In this document: in pieces, positions 33,695-45,594 of the stretch
Layout of the letters: each line of letters starts with the position of its first letter
How positions within the stretch are numbered: position 1 is the first letter of the stretch
From: Oryzias latipes
Lineage: Eukaryota > Chordata > Actinopteri > Beloniformes > Adrianichthyidae
Assembly: GCF_002234675.1 (NCBI RefSeq)
Contig: NC_019859.2
Location: 11,981,483-12,045,482 of the forward strand
Reading direction: 5' to 3'
DNA length: 64,000 nucleotides
The notes under the pieces: generated by a model
Databases searched by the model: none
The model's input: only the letters and a program-made list of their open reading frames with translations
Told to the model about the DNA's origin: nothing
Program-made: the position numbers and the translations under genes

Positions 33695-33830
33695 AAATGG
33701 TAAATGGCGAATACTTGTATAGCGCTTCTCTACCTTCCTCGAAGGCCCAAAGTGCTTTATAGTCACAAACCCATTTACCTATTCACCCACACACATTCAC
33801 ACACTGCCACACATGAAGCCACTTGGATGA
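33695..33830 (+). mobile_element. SINE 3' fragment
   Basis: gtaaatggcgaatacttgta, agcgcttctctaccttcc, gcccaaagtgctttatag: the 3' body of the SINE family seen at 48.37-48.66 kb, in reverse relation. Confidence 0.55.
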
Positions 33831-34180
33831 GTGGTGACAAGAACTTCAAGCTGCTGTTTCTCTTTTCTACATGCCTGTACTTTTAACCAGAGCTAAATTG
33901 TTTGCCTTTTCATCTCAGCATATTACCATTATATTTGAACCCTCAACCTGGAGACCCCACAGGCTCAAATTTGACCCCATGTATTTTTTGTCTGTTTGTT
34001 TTTTCTTCTTTTTTTTTTTTTTTTTTGACTGCTGTCATTAATTGCTGCTACCCAAAAATGAAAAAAAAAAAAAACAACTTTGCGACACCGGTAATGTTAA
34101 GCTGGGGTTGTGAGGGGCTATACGCTTGTGGGAGAGAGTGTAAATAAAGGGATGATGGGAAATGAATGGTGGGTTACTTA

Positions 34181-35208
34181 CGGTGGCCGAGAGGTGCAAG
34201 ACACGCTTACATTTTTTTTTTTTTTTTTTTAAGATACAGCAACAGCAAATCCCAGTACAAATGAACAAATACTGAAACACAACAGCAAATACTGAAACAC
34301 AACAGCAAATCATGAAACACAACAGCAAATAACGAAACACAACTGCAAATCATGAAACACAACAGCAAATCACGAAACACAACAGCAAATCACGAAACAC
34401 AACAGCAAATCACGAAACACAACAGCAAATAAAGAAACAACAGCAAATCACGAAACACAACAGCAAATCACGAAACACAACAGCAAATCATGAAACACAA
34501 CAGCAAATACTGAAACACAACAGCAAATCAGGAAACACAACAGCAAATATTGAAACACAACTGCAAATCATGAAACACAATAGCAAATACTGACACGGAA
34601 CACATGACAGAGTCCTGAAACACAAAAGCAATTTTGGGTGAAAACTAACAAATACTGAATTACAAAAACAATCTCGATACAAATGAACAAATCCAGAAAC
34701 ACAAAAAGGAAAGCGGAGAAACGGCGTCTAACTGAAACGGAACGTCCTGAATCCCGGAAGTGACGTAATATAAAACTAATTGTGTATTATTTTTTACATT
34801 TCCTTATTACTGTCTTTTTTTAGTGGACATTTTCAATACATGAGACAGTCCAAAAGCATTTCTTCAATTGTATTACTACAATAAAAATTACAACAACGTT
34901 TAACAAGGTAAGGTTTTTGCTTTTCCGGTATTAAGGGTATTCCCTCTCCGTTAAGACCACTCTAGCAAGAATGCTTCAGGACTGTATCATGTATTTAAAA
35001 TGTCCCAATAAAGAAAACAGTTATTAATAACATTTAAAAAATCATACACAATTGATTTGCTGTTGTGTTTCGTGATTTGCTGTTGTGTTTCATGATTTGC
35101 TGTTGTGTTTCATGATTTGCTGTTGTGTTTCGTGATTTGTTCATTTGTACGGGGATTTGCTGTTGCTGTATCTTAAATGTAAGCGTGTCTTTCACCTCTC
35201 GGCCACCG
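34181..35208. mobile_element. TIR element with inverted arms of ~20-bp tandem repeats (T1)
   Basis: The ends CGGTGGCCGAGAGGTGCAAG and their complement (..CACCTCTCGGCCACCG) extend inward ~75 bp. The 6-bp flank TACTTA is repeated at both sides. Inside the left TIR are ~18 tandem copies of a ~20-bp unit (GAAACACAACAGCAAATCA) at 34270-34600. Inside the right TIR are about four copies in the opposite sense (35057-35140). No transposase frame. It is inserted in repeat R2, whose copy at 2.3 kb keeps the empty site. Confidence 0.8.
34262..34600. repeat. Tandem array, ~20-bp unit
   Basis: Units vary between aaatcacgaaacacaacagc and aaatactgaaacacaacagc. The pattern continues without spacers, which sets it apart from a CRISPR array. 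Confidence 0.85.
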
Positions 35209-35413
35209 TACTTACTCCCACACTAACAGTTCCGCCCTCAACTAGGTGGGGAATTTCTTAGGAACCTGCTGCCGTTCTGCAGAAACTATGACCTAGAAAA
35301 TGACACAGGATTTTTATTTTGGCTAAAACCAGAATAATCATAATTAAAAGACCACTGGGAAGGTTTTCCAATAAAATGATTGGACTGGGTCTTTAAACAC
35401 CATTAGAGTCTAG

Positions 35414-35600
35414 CCCAGGGGTGTTAGACTCCAGAACTCAAGGGTGGGCAGCTTCCTGTTTTTTCAGAAACTCTGTCTCATCCGGTGCAGATTACCTGGA
35501 TCAGGTGTGTTTCGGTAATAATAGTCACAACGAAAGGGTAATTGGAAAACATTAAAGACCTTGGCCTTCAAGGCCTGGAGTTTTACAGCTTTAGTTGAGA
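35414..35600. mobile_element. hAT-type MITE relic
   Basis: Starts CAGGGGTGTTAGACTCCAGA and ends ttcaaggcctggagttttaca. Similar to 7481-7655 but diverged at the right end. Confidence 0.5.
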
Positions 35601-36462
35601 CAGAATACTTCAACTCCTTTCACTTAATCTATTAAATAAAAAAGTTAAAAAATATTGATAAATGTATTTTTTTTTGTTTAACACACAAAAATGTACATCA
35701 TGGAAATGTGACAAAGAATATGGATTTTAGTATATGGAAAGGTCAGTTAGTTGTAACCAATTCAGTATTTGCTCTAACACATTTGACAAAATATCACACA
35801 AACATCTTTGCAGTTTTCATGTCTTGATGGCTTTTCCATCAGACATCACAACAATTATATCCTGTTTTCATGTGTTCTACTGCAACTATTGGGTTTTTGA
35901 GGTTTGCCACTTTAGCTCAGACCCATCTGCACCTCTGTGTGCAGACATGGGCCTGCAGAAACTACATCCATTTATCTGCCATTTTTAAACAGGATTTCAT
36001 TTGGCACATCTGCAAGATTCAGAATGTCATTTAGGCTAGAAATGATTGAGTCAAAAAACACAAGAGCATCAGACAAACAGACATTTGTTTGATCACATAT
36101 TGTGTGTCAGAATAACAAAGGCCTCCTGCATGAATTCATCAGAAGCTCAGAAACCACCAGTTCTGAGTGTCTGACCACAATGATGCATGCATCTGATGGA
36201 ACCTTGAAACATCAAACACACCAGGCAGACAAAGTCAGTTTTAGTAAGATTAAAAAACAAACTCTCTCTAGGACTGCAATTGGTGTCTAACTCAACTGTC
36301 CTTTGACTAGGCCCACAATTCAGTAAATCTGTCTATCAAGATGTCTAGCATTGTGTAAACTTAAAATGAGTCAGATCAAATTTATCTGAAACAAAAAAAA
36401 TTATTCTTTTGATTCTACACTTGACTAAAGCAGTTTTGTATATTTCCTTTCTGGAAAATGTT
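35601..36462. other. Spacer, nothing recognised
   Basis: The 84-codon frame at 35734-35988 and 62-codon frame at 36102-36290 carry no known motif. Confidence 0.4.
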
Positions 36463-37149
36463 CTATACATCTGGGGTGAATTGGACAGCAGAATATATTC
36501 CAAAGGTTAAAGTATGAGTTGCATTCTTCTTCTTTGGTCCCACAGATGGGTGGTGGATTTCTGGGGCGCCGTCCTAAAATGGCATAGTTTCATTTTTTAA
36601 TGTCATTGTGACAAAACTACATAGAAAAATAAAGACAATCAGACACCGCAGGTATAAGTAAAAAACTAGAACTAGGCTGAAGTCAGTTACAGTGGGCGGC
36701 ACGGCTGTATGGTCACTTGATTTATTACTTAATGTTAAATATAATCTATAACTCCTAGTTCTATAAAGGCCCTCTCCACTGGAGGGAGACTAAACACAAT
36801 AGGAACAACTCAACTATCTTGTCTTAACATTCACACTGATTTGGAGAATAATGACATTGAAAAGTAAAATAAAACTTAATTATTGCAAGTGTCAGAACAA
36901 AGAATATGTTTTACTCTGTTTTAACTAAAGTCCATAGCACACAGAAAAAGAAAATGCTTGTTTAAAAAAATATCCGTACTATGGCAAAAATCAACATATT
37001 CATAGTAATAATAACTAAATTCTTCTATTAAATTAAGAAGTCATTTGTTATTGTCAAGTTTTCAATAGAAGACTGATAAAGCTTATTATGAAAAATTCCA
37101 GGTCATGGACAATCACTAAGGTCGCTCTAGCTACCAACTCCAACACTGC

Positions 37150-37340
37150 CTAACTATAGTCACAAGGGAGCCAAAGTCTGGGACTCCCCATGGCCGTCCC
37201 CAGCCTGGCTAAAATACAGGGTTGTGTCAGGAAGGCCATCTGGCCTAAAAATCTCCACCAAACCACCTGGGTGAATGAGTAAAAGCTGAGTTGCTGTGGC
37301 GACCCCTGAAGGGGGATGCCAGAAGGTGAACAACAATCTT
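37150..37340. repeat. Interspersed repeat R3
   Basis: gttgtgtcaggaaggccatc, gctgagttgctgtggcgacc, agaaggtgaacaacaat; a second copy is at 40795-40910. Confidence 0.6.
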
Positions 37341-37379
37341 GTCCATAACTCCCTGAGTTTTGGTGACAGTGTACCAATT

Positions 37380-37445
37380 AACATTGGGAGTGGGGTCATC
37401 TGGACCCCACAAGACAGTGCGCTGAACCTTTTTTCTTCCATGTGG
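37380..37445 (+). repeat. MITE family M1, 5' fragment
   Basis: Matches the M1 core from the AACATTGGGAGTGGGGTCAT region to CTGAACCTTTTTTCTTCC, without the ends. Confidence 0.7.
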
Positions 37446-37781
37446 GATCACTGAGAGAAAGACTTTCTATTCATTTCAGGAAGTCCTCCTGTTGATTGTG
37501 TTAACTTACCAGCTCACAGTGACAATTGTTCACTGGGTTATACTAGCGGTGCCAGTAAGGTTGACATTTCATACAAATAGTGCATTTTGTGGTAAGCACC
37601 AAATTTGTCATGGATGTAATTTAGGATTCCTTTTTCAGAAAAGCACTTTAGCCACAGGAAAAATCCAAAATAGTAGCCATTTGTAAAGATGGCCACTGTA
37701 CAGGTCATAGGAATCAGAGGAACCATTCTTTGTCAATCTAAACTGAGTTTTCCTAAAATGTTAAAAATGAGTACATTGTAG

Positions 37782-38124
37782 GGCTGCACGGGGGCAGAGT
37801 GGTTAGTGCTCTTGCCTCAAAGCAAGAAGGCCCCTGGGGACTTGAACCAGAACATCAATGGGGGACCTTTCTGTGTTGAGTTTGCATGTTCTCCCTGTGC
37901 ATTTGTGGGTTCTCTCCGGGGACTCCGGCATCCTCCCACCGTCCGAAAACATGCTCCATAGGTAAATTGGTCATTCTTGATTGCCCCTAGGTGTGATGTG
38001 AGTGTGGATGGGTGTGTGATTGTGGCCCTGCGACAGACTGGCAACCTGTCCAGGGTGTGGTCGGGATAGGCTCCAGCAGCCCTGTGACCCCAAAAGGGAT
38101 AAAACGGTAAAAAATGAATGAAAA
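37782..38124 (+). mobile_element. tRNA-derived SINE inserted in the gene C V exon
   Basis: Fish SINE body (ggcagagtggttagtgctct, gtttgcatgttctccctg, caacctgtccagggtgtgg) ending aaaagggataaaacgg. The direct repeat TACATTGTAG flanks it (37772-37781 and 38125-38134), giving the target site exactly. Confidence 0.9.
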
Positions 38125-38489
38125 TACATTGTAGTTAGAACAAGAACAGGTTTTCATCGGAACAATTTCTGAACCACACAGTCCATCCTCTATTTCTCCT
38201 TTTACAGTCACAATAGAGAGTGATGTTGTCTCCATGTCTGATTATCACCTCAAACATTGATGCAGTCCAGTTAAAACTGCGCCTGTAAAACAGATGTCAT
38301 TTTAAAAATCATTCAACTTTAAATTAAAATTCTGCAAAGTAAAAAAAAAGAAAGAAACTGAAAAACTTTGAACAACAACAGTAAAAGAACATGTTACCCC
38401 TGAGAAAAGGCAGAATGATGTGCAGAGGATCCATGAATGATGTGGTCATGAATGTCAAGAAGTACACATGTTCCTCTTTGCAGATGTGG

Positions 38490-38580
38490 TCACTACTTTA
38501 AATTGAAGTTGATATGAGTTACACAGATTTACCACTAGAGAGGACGAAGATTTGCATTGGTCTGCTTAGTGGCACATTTC
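38490..38580 (-). promoter_or_regulatory. Upstream block of gene C, altered CCAAT
   Basis: Same block as in genes A, B and D; the box reads CCAATG (38560-38555) instead of CCAATC. Confidence 0.5.
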
Positions 38581-39596
38581 TTTCTGTGGTTCCTACGCTG
38601 GTTTGAATTCACAAATAACCGTGTAAAGGTTTGGGTCTGAATCATAGCACCAAACTGCAGAATCAAATGTAAAGAACCTGATTTTTTCTTATTTATCACA
38701 GATAATAATCAGCAGTTTGTGTTTTGGGCTTAACTCCATCAGTTTCATTAAATGCAAACCTCATTGAATACTACGAGTTGACAGAGGAACTGTGAAACAA
38801 AGTCAGATAACAGACTTTGTTTCACAGTTATTTTACAACCATTTTAACATCGCTCCATTGGCTCCCTGTGCAATTCAGAATTGTTTTTAAAGTTCTTTTA
38901 TTGGTTTGCAAATGTTTTTATGGTCTTGGGCCTTCATATTTATCTGATATGATTTTAAAATATGAGCCCTGAGGTCCTCTGATACCGGCCTTTTGGTTAT
39001 TCCAAAAGTTAGAACAAAAACGTACGGCGAGGCTTCATTCAGTTTTTACGGACCTCGCCTGTGGAACAGCCTCCCAGAGAGCCTCACGGCAGCAGAGACT
39101 GTTCATGTTTTTAAAGGAAGGCTCAAAACCTACTTTTTTAATCTTGCTTTTAACTGAAATTTGGGAATTCATTGGATATTTTTATTTCCTCTTTTTATCA
39201 ATTTGATATGTGTATATAGCAATTTTTTTAATCAGTCTATTTATTCATTTTTAATGTATTTAGTCACTTTTACAATTTTATTTGTCTACTGAAGTTTATT
39301 TATGTACTTATTTTCCTTTTTAATTAATTTATTTTATCTTTTATTTTACTCTTTACATTTTAGCTGTAATTCCAGTTTTCCTCCGAGGGATCCTCCACAT
39401 CGGTGATGGACCCTTCTCAGTGAGCGGGGTCGCTGCAGTGGGATCTCCCGGGTCTAGATCTGGAGGGTCCTGTGATAGTGGACTCTGTGAACCTGGGTGG
39501 GGTGTCACTGATGTGGACATGTCCCCAAAACTTTGTTTCCTCAACCTCAGTACAAAGCCAGGTTTTTTACATTGCATCCTTTTATCATTTATTACG

Positions 39597-40298
39597 GAGC
39601 CCGTGTCCTGACATTAAGATATAAAAATATATCTTGTTCCCACAGATTAATATCTTGTTCCCACAGGTTATTATGTCGTTTGCACGAAATACTATTCCGT
39701 TCCCACAAGATACTATTCCGTTCCCACAAGATACTATTGCGTTCCCTCAAAATACTATTCCGTTCCCTCGAAATGATTAACTCGTGCGAACGCAATAATT
39801 ATGTCGTTCGAACGCAATAATTATTCACGTCATAAGTCATACACGCGGATATGCTCTCTGTACGCCGGCAAAACTAAGCCGCTTTCAGCGGTAACTTCCT
39901 TTTGATATTTTTCTTATATTCATTGAGACGGTAATAAAGTGATCATTTTTGTTTTTCATGTTCCTTTTTTGAACGAATATGGGTCACAGAGACACAGAAG
40001 TTACCGCTGAAAGCGGCTTAGTTTTGCCGGCGTACAGAGAGCATATCCGCGTGTATGACTTATGACGTGAATAATTATTGCGTTCGAACGACATAATTAT
40101 TGCGTTCGCACGAGTTAATCATTTCGAGGGAACGGAATAGTATTTTGAGGGAATGCAATAGTATCTTGTGGGAACGGAATAGTATCTTGTGGGAACGGAA
40201 TAGTATTTCGTGCGAACGACATATTAACCTGTGGGAACAAGATATTAATCTGTGGGAACAAGATATATTTTTATATCTTAATGTCAGGACACGGGCTC
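39597..40298. mobile_element. Foldback element with 302-bp inverted arms of 21-bp repeats (T2)
   Basis: The left arm 39597-39898 and right arm 39997-40298 are near-perfect inverted repeats around a 98-bp spacer. Each arm contains about nine tandem ~21-bp units such as ATTCCGTTCCCACAAGATACT. Because 21 is a multiple of 3, the outward strand of each arm stays open for 67 codons with a seven-residue repeat (WERNSIL, WEQDINL). TTTATCA occurs on both sides and may be the target duplication. No transposase. Confidence 0.85.
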
Positions 40299-40325
40299 AG
40301 TAATTTATCACAGCGACTGAGTATA

Positions 40326-40358
40326 TGTGTGTGTGTGTGTGTGGGGGGGGGGGGGGGT
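40326..40358 (+). repeat. (TG)n followed by poly-G microsatellite
   Basis: About eight TG units run directly into a G tract of about 16 bases. Confidence 0.9.
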
Positions 40359-40794
40359 GGCTTGGCATTGTGCCGGTTTTTAATTACATATTTGTTTGTC
40401 TAGTCCTTTGTTTTTAAATTTCATCTTGTAAAGCACTTTGAATGCCTTGGGTTTTAAAGGTGCTATACAAATAAACTTTGATTTGATTTGATTTGATTTG
40501 ATTTGGGAAAAAAAAAACAAATTTTGTGAAATACCTTGAACTGTTTTGACAGAAAAAAATCTGAAAGCTAACTCTTGCATATTGTATTCTGAGAGATATT
40601 AAATGCATTTGCATGCAATCTATTCACACTCAGGCATTTACAAATATGAAAGACATAACGTCATTAGGAATTATTTAGAAACAGAATATTTGCATGTTGC
40701 CTATTCTTAATATAATCAATATCTGCTTTCAAAAAATAGACTTGTCACAGTATTTATCATATGTGAATAAAGACATATCATCAACACTGATAAA

Positions 40795-40910
40795 ATACAG
40801 GATTGTGTCAGGAAGGGCAACCAATGTAAAACTCTCTGCTAAACAAGTGAAAGCTGATTGGCTTTGGCGACCCGTGACGGAATTTGCCGAAAGGTGAACA
40901 ACAATAAGAT
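40795..40910. repeat. Interspersed repeat R3, second copy
   Basis: gattgtgtcaggaagggc, gctgattggctttggcgacc, gaaaggtgaacaacaataag as at 37.2 kb. Confidence 0.6.
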
Positions 40911-41084
40911 AGTTTCAACAGTAATTATTAGTATTATTATTATTTTGCTTCACATGGAGGTCCATGATTATTTCATCTGGATCTGTGAAGAATAGTTAGA
41001 AACTGCCTTTAACTTTTATTACACTAATGGTTTAAACTTAATTCACTGGGCATGTATTGTCATCTCAAAATTATATTACATTTG

Positions 41085-41461
41085 AAGACAGCACAGCCAA
41101 GCTATTGTTTTCACAGTTTATTCTCATCCTCCCTTTTTTCTGTGCATGTGTGTTCTGCTGAGCAGGCCTCAGACTTATCTTCACTTTAGCCTTGGAGCTT
41201 CTCTCCAGCAGTAACCTGTGGGCGTGATTTTCACACGAGGTCCATCGGACGATCTTCTGAATATGCAAATGCAGGGTTTTTATACCAACCCCATCCCTGA
41301 GCTCGTTGGTTCGGACTTTGAATGCACCATGTTCATCTGTCTGTCCCCTTCGTGTTTGTGCGAAGTAAAACCTCCACAAAAGATAAGTTTTGTCTCTGAG
41401 TCATTATTCATTCATTTCTATGTGTAAGAAACTGACGGGGTACGAACCTAAAATTTAATAC
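41085..41461 (-). mobile_element. Possible solo LTR
   Basis: On the minus strand there is a TATA-like GGTATAAAAACC, then ~200 bp later AATAAACTGTG, and TG/CA at plausible ends (TGTATTAAATTT to GTCTTCA). No target duplication or internal region. Weak call. Confidence 0.35.
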
Positions 41462-43817
41462 AGTCCTTTCTAGAGAATCCAGTTTCTTCACAGGATCTTA
41501 CTGTATTGGACAATTTATAACTGGATACAATTTACAAAAAAATATAGTTTGGTCAGAATAAAAAATGAGAAAAAAACGTGAAAATTCCACTATATTAAGT
41601 ACAAGATTTTGAAAAAGAAAATCTTAGCCACTAGATGTCACTGTGGTGAGGTGGTTCGAACGTTCCACAAGATTGACTCTTTTTCAAACAGTTGTTCTGT
41701 TTTTGCCATCACAAATAACAAATAAAGGCCAGATCACAAATAACAAATAAAGGCCAGAGGAGCATCACATGACAAATGAAGCCATGATGAGAACCACTAA
41801 AGAGAACCCTTAAATGACGATTTATCGTATTTCGGGCAGATACTCGCTGCAGTGTTTTACAGGTAAATACCCTAGGGCGGTTCAGTCAATTAACTCACCT
41901 GCTCAGCGTCCTATTTAAGCCCAGGTGCGCAGTTGTTCATTCTCTTTCTTACCTTCAGCGCTCATTCTTCGCCGGTCTCCGAGCCCGCAGGTCTCCTTCT
42001 CTTTCGGCGTCTTGCTGTGTTCCCCCCGTCCTTCGGATGGATGATCCCCATTTTTCTGATGTGGGGTTTTCGTTTCGCCGCGTCTGCTCTCCTTTTGCGG
42101 CGATCAGCGGGCGGCTGACGGCGCACAGCGCGTTCGTTTCGCCGCGGTCGCGTGCATCTGCAGGGGGTGTGCTTTCCGCGATGTTCAGGGTGTCCGTGCC
42201 CCCCGATCAGGAGCAGTCCGGGACTTCTCGTCTGCCGTGGTCACCCCAATTATCTACGGTGAGCATCATGCGGTTCTTTCCCGTGTAGTTTTCTAAGGCT
42301 GCGTTTTGCTTCTTGTTTACGTCGGTGACGTCACGCCCCTAAGGACCCTGGGAATTGTAGTTTTGACTCATGGTCCTTCATGATGCACTTCTGATTCCTT
42401 TTCTGCTGCGTAGTTCGGCGTCGTCCGGTTATTGTTTTAGGGGTTGTGGGGTCTCTTCTGTGGTTGTGAAGGCTGGCGGTCCTCGTTTGGACAGGTTTCT
42501 CATGCTGGCTGAATTTTTGTGGATTTTAGCATTTTTTATGTTGCTGTTTTGTTCTTTGGGAGCTGAGTGTGAATCTTGACTGTGTTTAATTCGTTGCTGG
42601 CTTTATTATTATGGCAGTTCTTCTGTTTATTTTCTTCGTTGTTGTAGCTGTTGGTTAGTCAGAATGTGAATCAGTGTCTCTTGGACCCGTCTCTGCTCTG
42701 TGGACATTTTCCCTATGATTGGTCTCTCTTATACGGCGTCTATGGCTCATTTTATTCACTCAGTGATCCTCGTTCGTTGCCCCCGCACCTGCTGCATCTG
42801 GTTATGCTCCGCCTGTTTTTCCCTGCTCTGTGTACCCCAGTGGGTCCTGCCCTGGCTCAGGGACTTGCGTCGGCCGCATTGGTGAGTGTGTTAGTCTCGT
42901 CGCGGCCTTGTTTTCTCGGCTGGACAGTTAATTTGTTATTCTCTCTCTGGTTTGGAGGTTTGTGGGGGCTATGTGATGGATTCTTCCAGGGCATCGTTTT
43001 CAAAGCCGCCACTGAGGGTGGCCCCTGGGACGTTTTCAGGTTGACGTGACTTGATCTGGACCTGTTAGCGCCTCGCAGTTCATTTTCTGGGCATCAGCGG
43101 CCTGGTTCCCCATGCGCCTTCACGATTGGTATATATTTTCTTCAGCTCCCCATGCTGTCTCCACGATTTTCCTCCGAAAGCGATATAAGGCTGAGGATGA
43201 CTGTTATCACTGATGGTCTCACTGTTCTGCCTCTATGCCTCTCAGTGGCGTCTCTTGGCCTTCAGTTGGCGCTCGAAGTATTTGTCGGTTTACCTTTCCG
43301 CTGTCGTGGCAGTCCTCATAAAATCGACTTAATTATCTGAAGCCCTGTCCTGGATATTTGTAGGCGATGGGTGCCCTTCATTTTGCATGTCTTTGATGAT
43401 TTCTTGGTGGCCAACTTTCCTCTGTATCCCTGGTCTTTTGAATCTCTGTGGAAAAAACTTTATTTTCAAATCTGGGTTTCCAGGTTGTCTATAATGTATG
43501 GTTCTCCACCCATCCGGATTTATTTTTCTTCTATGAATTTGGGTGGTTCATTGATGCTTGTCTCTCCCCATTATGTCATCTTTAGCTTTGTGCGGCATGT
43601 CGTTTATTCAAATTTTGGTTGAATGTGATTCGTCAATGATTGGGCCACCTGACATTTGCTGTAGCTTTGGTCCTATGGTCCTCCGTTCATCTTGTGTTTT
43701 TGTTCTGGGTAGTTCGATCCTGGGCCATGTTCCTGTTCTGGATTTTTGTGTTTTGCGTTTGATCTTTCCCTCTCTATGCTTGGAGTGGTTTTGTTATGAT
43801 GTCTGACGTGTCTTCAG

Positions 43818-44026
43818 GCTCCCTCCACTTGTTCTTCTGAGTCTGCGCCTACTGGTTTGGGGGAAAAGGATTTAAGAAGAGTGGTTTGTGTTTGTCCGGC
43901 CGCCAGAATCCACAGCTCTGATGGTTTTAGGGGGTCATCCGATTATTTAATCCTTGGAGATTATATTAAGGCTGTTTCAATATTGAATGATAGTATTGTG
44001 TCATCGGTTGACTTGGTTAATGTTTA
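43818..44026 (+). CDS. Hypothetical terminal exon within element X
   Basis: Preceded by TGTCTTCAG, open for 69 codons to TAA. It reads GLGEKDLRRVVCVCPAARIH and DYLILGDYIKAVSILNDSIV. The composition looks protein-like (mixed charged and hydrophobic, no low complexity), unlike the shadow frames around it. I do not recognise the protein. No upstream exon is certain. Confidence 0.3.
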
Positions 44027-45094
44027 AATAACACCTTGAGCAACTTCTACCCTGAACGTAGGAAATATATCACATGCGCTCTCAAGCTTAGTTCAAGAGT
44101 TAAATCTTGTGTCCACAAGTCAGTCTTCTGTCTGCCTTGCTTAAGCAGATGGCACACTGCCATTTAGAGGCTTGTTTTACTCTGCCTCTAAATGCTTAAA
44201 GTTCAGTCTAGCAAAAATACTATCAAAACCTATGATCCCTCATGGCTCTCAAGTTCTCTTTTGCAGTATTCAGACGCCCTTGGCTAATTAAAATTTTAGT
44301 AGTCTGTACTTTGTTGTCCACCAATTTGAGAACCACTAATATAAAATCCAGCTGAGCTGTAATCCTTTGCTACGTGGGATGTTGACCTTCCTCATCTACT
44401 AATCTCCTTGGCTACTCTTCCCATCACCTACTCCTCGATGGCCTCCTGAAGGTGCGTCTCTCTGAAAATGTCAAAGTTTACTTTTCTTATCATTTGATTA
44501 TATATAAAAAAAATTGGTGTTAAGATTTCGTGCAGGATATATATTTCACTATCATTTCACTGTTGGAATTTGTAATTATGGTGGTTTCTAGGGTGCGATA
44601 AATCCACAATGGGTCTTTACCTTAACTATCTACTAAATTTAATTTTCTCAGATTTGTTCTTTAGAAGCACTGTTATTTAATTTATCTCAATCATTTTGAA
44701 ACTGATCAGTTTCTGGGTTATTTATATATTCTTGTCAAGACTAATACTGCTTTGTTTTTATCTATGCATCGCATCCTGAGCCTGCGAACCCCTACGCCCC
44801 GATCAGCTTCTCCGTTTCCAGGAAATGACGTCACCCATGCATTCCTTGATCTGGTGCTGCAACGATGACTGCTCGACGTACCTATGGCTGCACTGAAAGT
44901 GACGGAGCGGTGGACCTCCTCTGCATTCCAATGACACTTCTGACTGAATTAATTAATCAATGTCAACCGCAGAATGAATGTAAATTATTCGATTATAGAT
45001 GTTAAAATTATAGCCAGGTGGAAGCCTCAAAATTTAGGATGTTCTAAGTTGTATCATAGTATGCGCAGAGCTAGAATCTGATTCTTAAGTTCAT

Positions 45095-45400
45095 TTGTTT
45101 ATAGTATGCCAATGAAGCATAGTCATTATGGGCGTTGATCTCGTTTCTAATATTTGGATGGAACCTCAATTAAATGGATGTTCCTTGAGCGCTTATAATT
45201 GGTATGCCAAATGGAGAAAATTATGGCTATTAAGCTCGTTCGTGGTACTGTCGTTGGGAGCTTCGAAATAATGGATGTTACTTAAGCGCGTGTATATATA
45301 GTTGCCAAAATGGAAGAAGTTTATGGCCATCAAGCTTGTTCTTAGTTTAATAGAAGTTTGAATAATGGCTGTTAAGCATGTCATAATGCGCCATCGGTAG
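45095..45400 (+). repeat. Degenerate tandem repeat, ~100-bp unit, about three copies
   Basis: Recurring order: TGCCAAatGGA, TTATGGc-ATtAAGCTcGTTC, AATAATGGatGTTacttAAGC. Copies are diverged. It lies inside element X. Confidence 0.6.
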
Positions 45401-45594
45401 CTTTGGATTGGATGTTAAGTTAGTGTCTCATACGGGTTGTTTGGCGGTTTAAATTATAGTTCTGCACAGCGTTTTGCGGAAGTGAGCTTACGTTCTAAGA
45501 TCAGGTAAGAGTAATTTATGTTGGCTCCCCTTTTATTTCTTCCCCTCTCTCTTTCAGATATTATGTTCTTTTAGTGTTTTCCACGAACAGGAGC

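Larger units (their letters stand above)
36463..38449 (-). pseudogene. Receptor gene C: V-set receptor remains
   Basis: Leader 38449-38398 encodes MTTSFMDPLHIILPFLR and is intact with its donor. The V exon is decayed: an 11-bp deletion beside its start (~38280), a SINE inserted in the middle (37782-38124) and loss of its 3' third beyond ~37690. No TM or linker exon was found. The tail exon 36573-36463 reads DGAPEIHHPSVGPKKKN and GIYSAVQFTPDV; Gly at -2 spoils its remaining ITIM. Clearly dead. Confidence 0.85.
38830..40510 (+). mobile_element. LINE C-terminal and 3' UTR fragment (L2-like), interrupted
   Basis: The frame LHWLPVQFRIVFKVLLLVCK and CFYGLGPSYLSDMILKYEP is the C-terminal signature shared by many fish LINEs, followed by a stop and frameshifts. 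The 3' end (cttgtaaagcactttgaat, gtgctatacaaataaa) is at 40425-40475 with (TTTGA)n after it. The foldback element 39597-40298 lies between the two parts. Confidence 0.65.

Noticed and set aside
34262..34600. CRISPR-like array
   Set aside because: Units follow each other directly with no unique spacers; the genome is a fish.
39592..40303. Two 67-codon heptad-repeat proteins
   Set aside because: They are the two arms of one inverted repeat read outward; no promoter, splice or non-repeat part.
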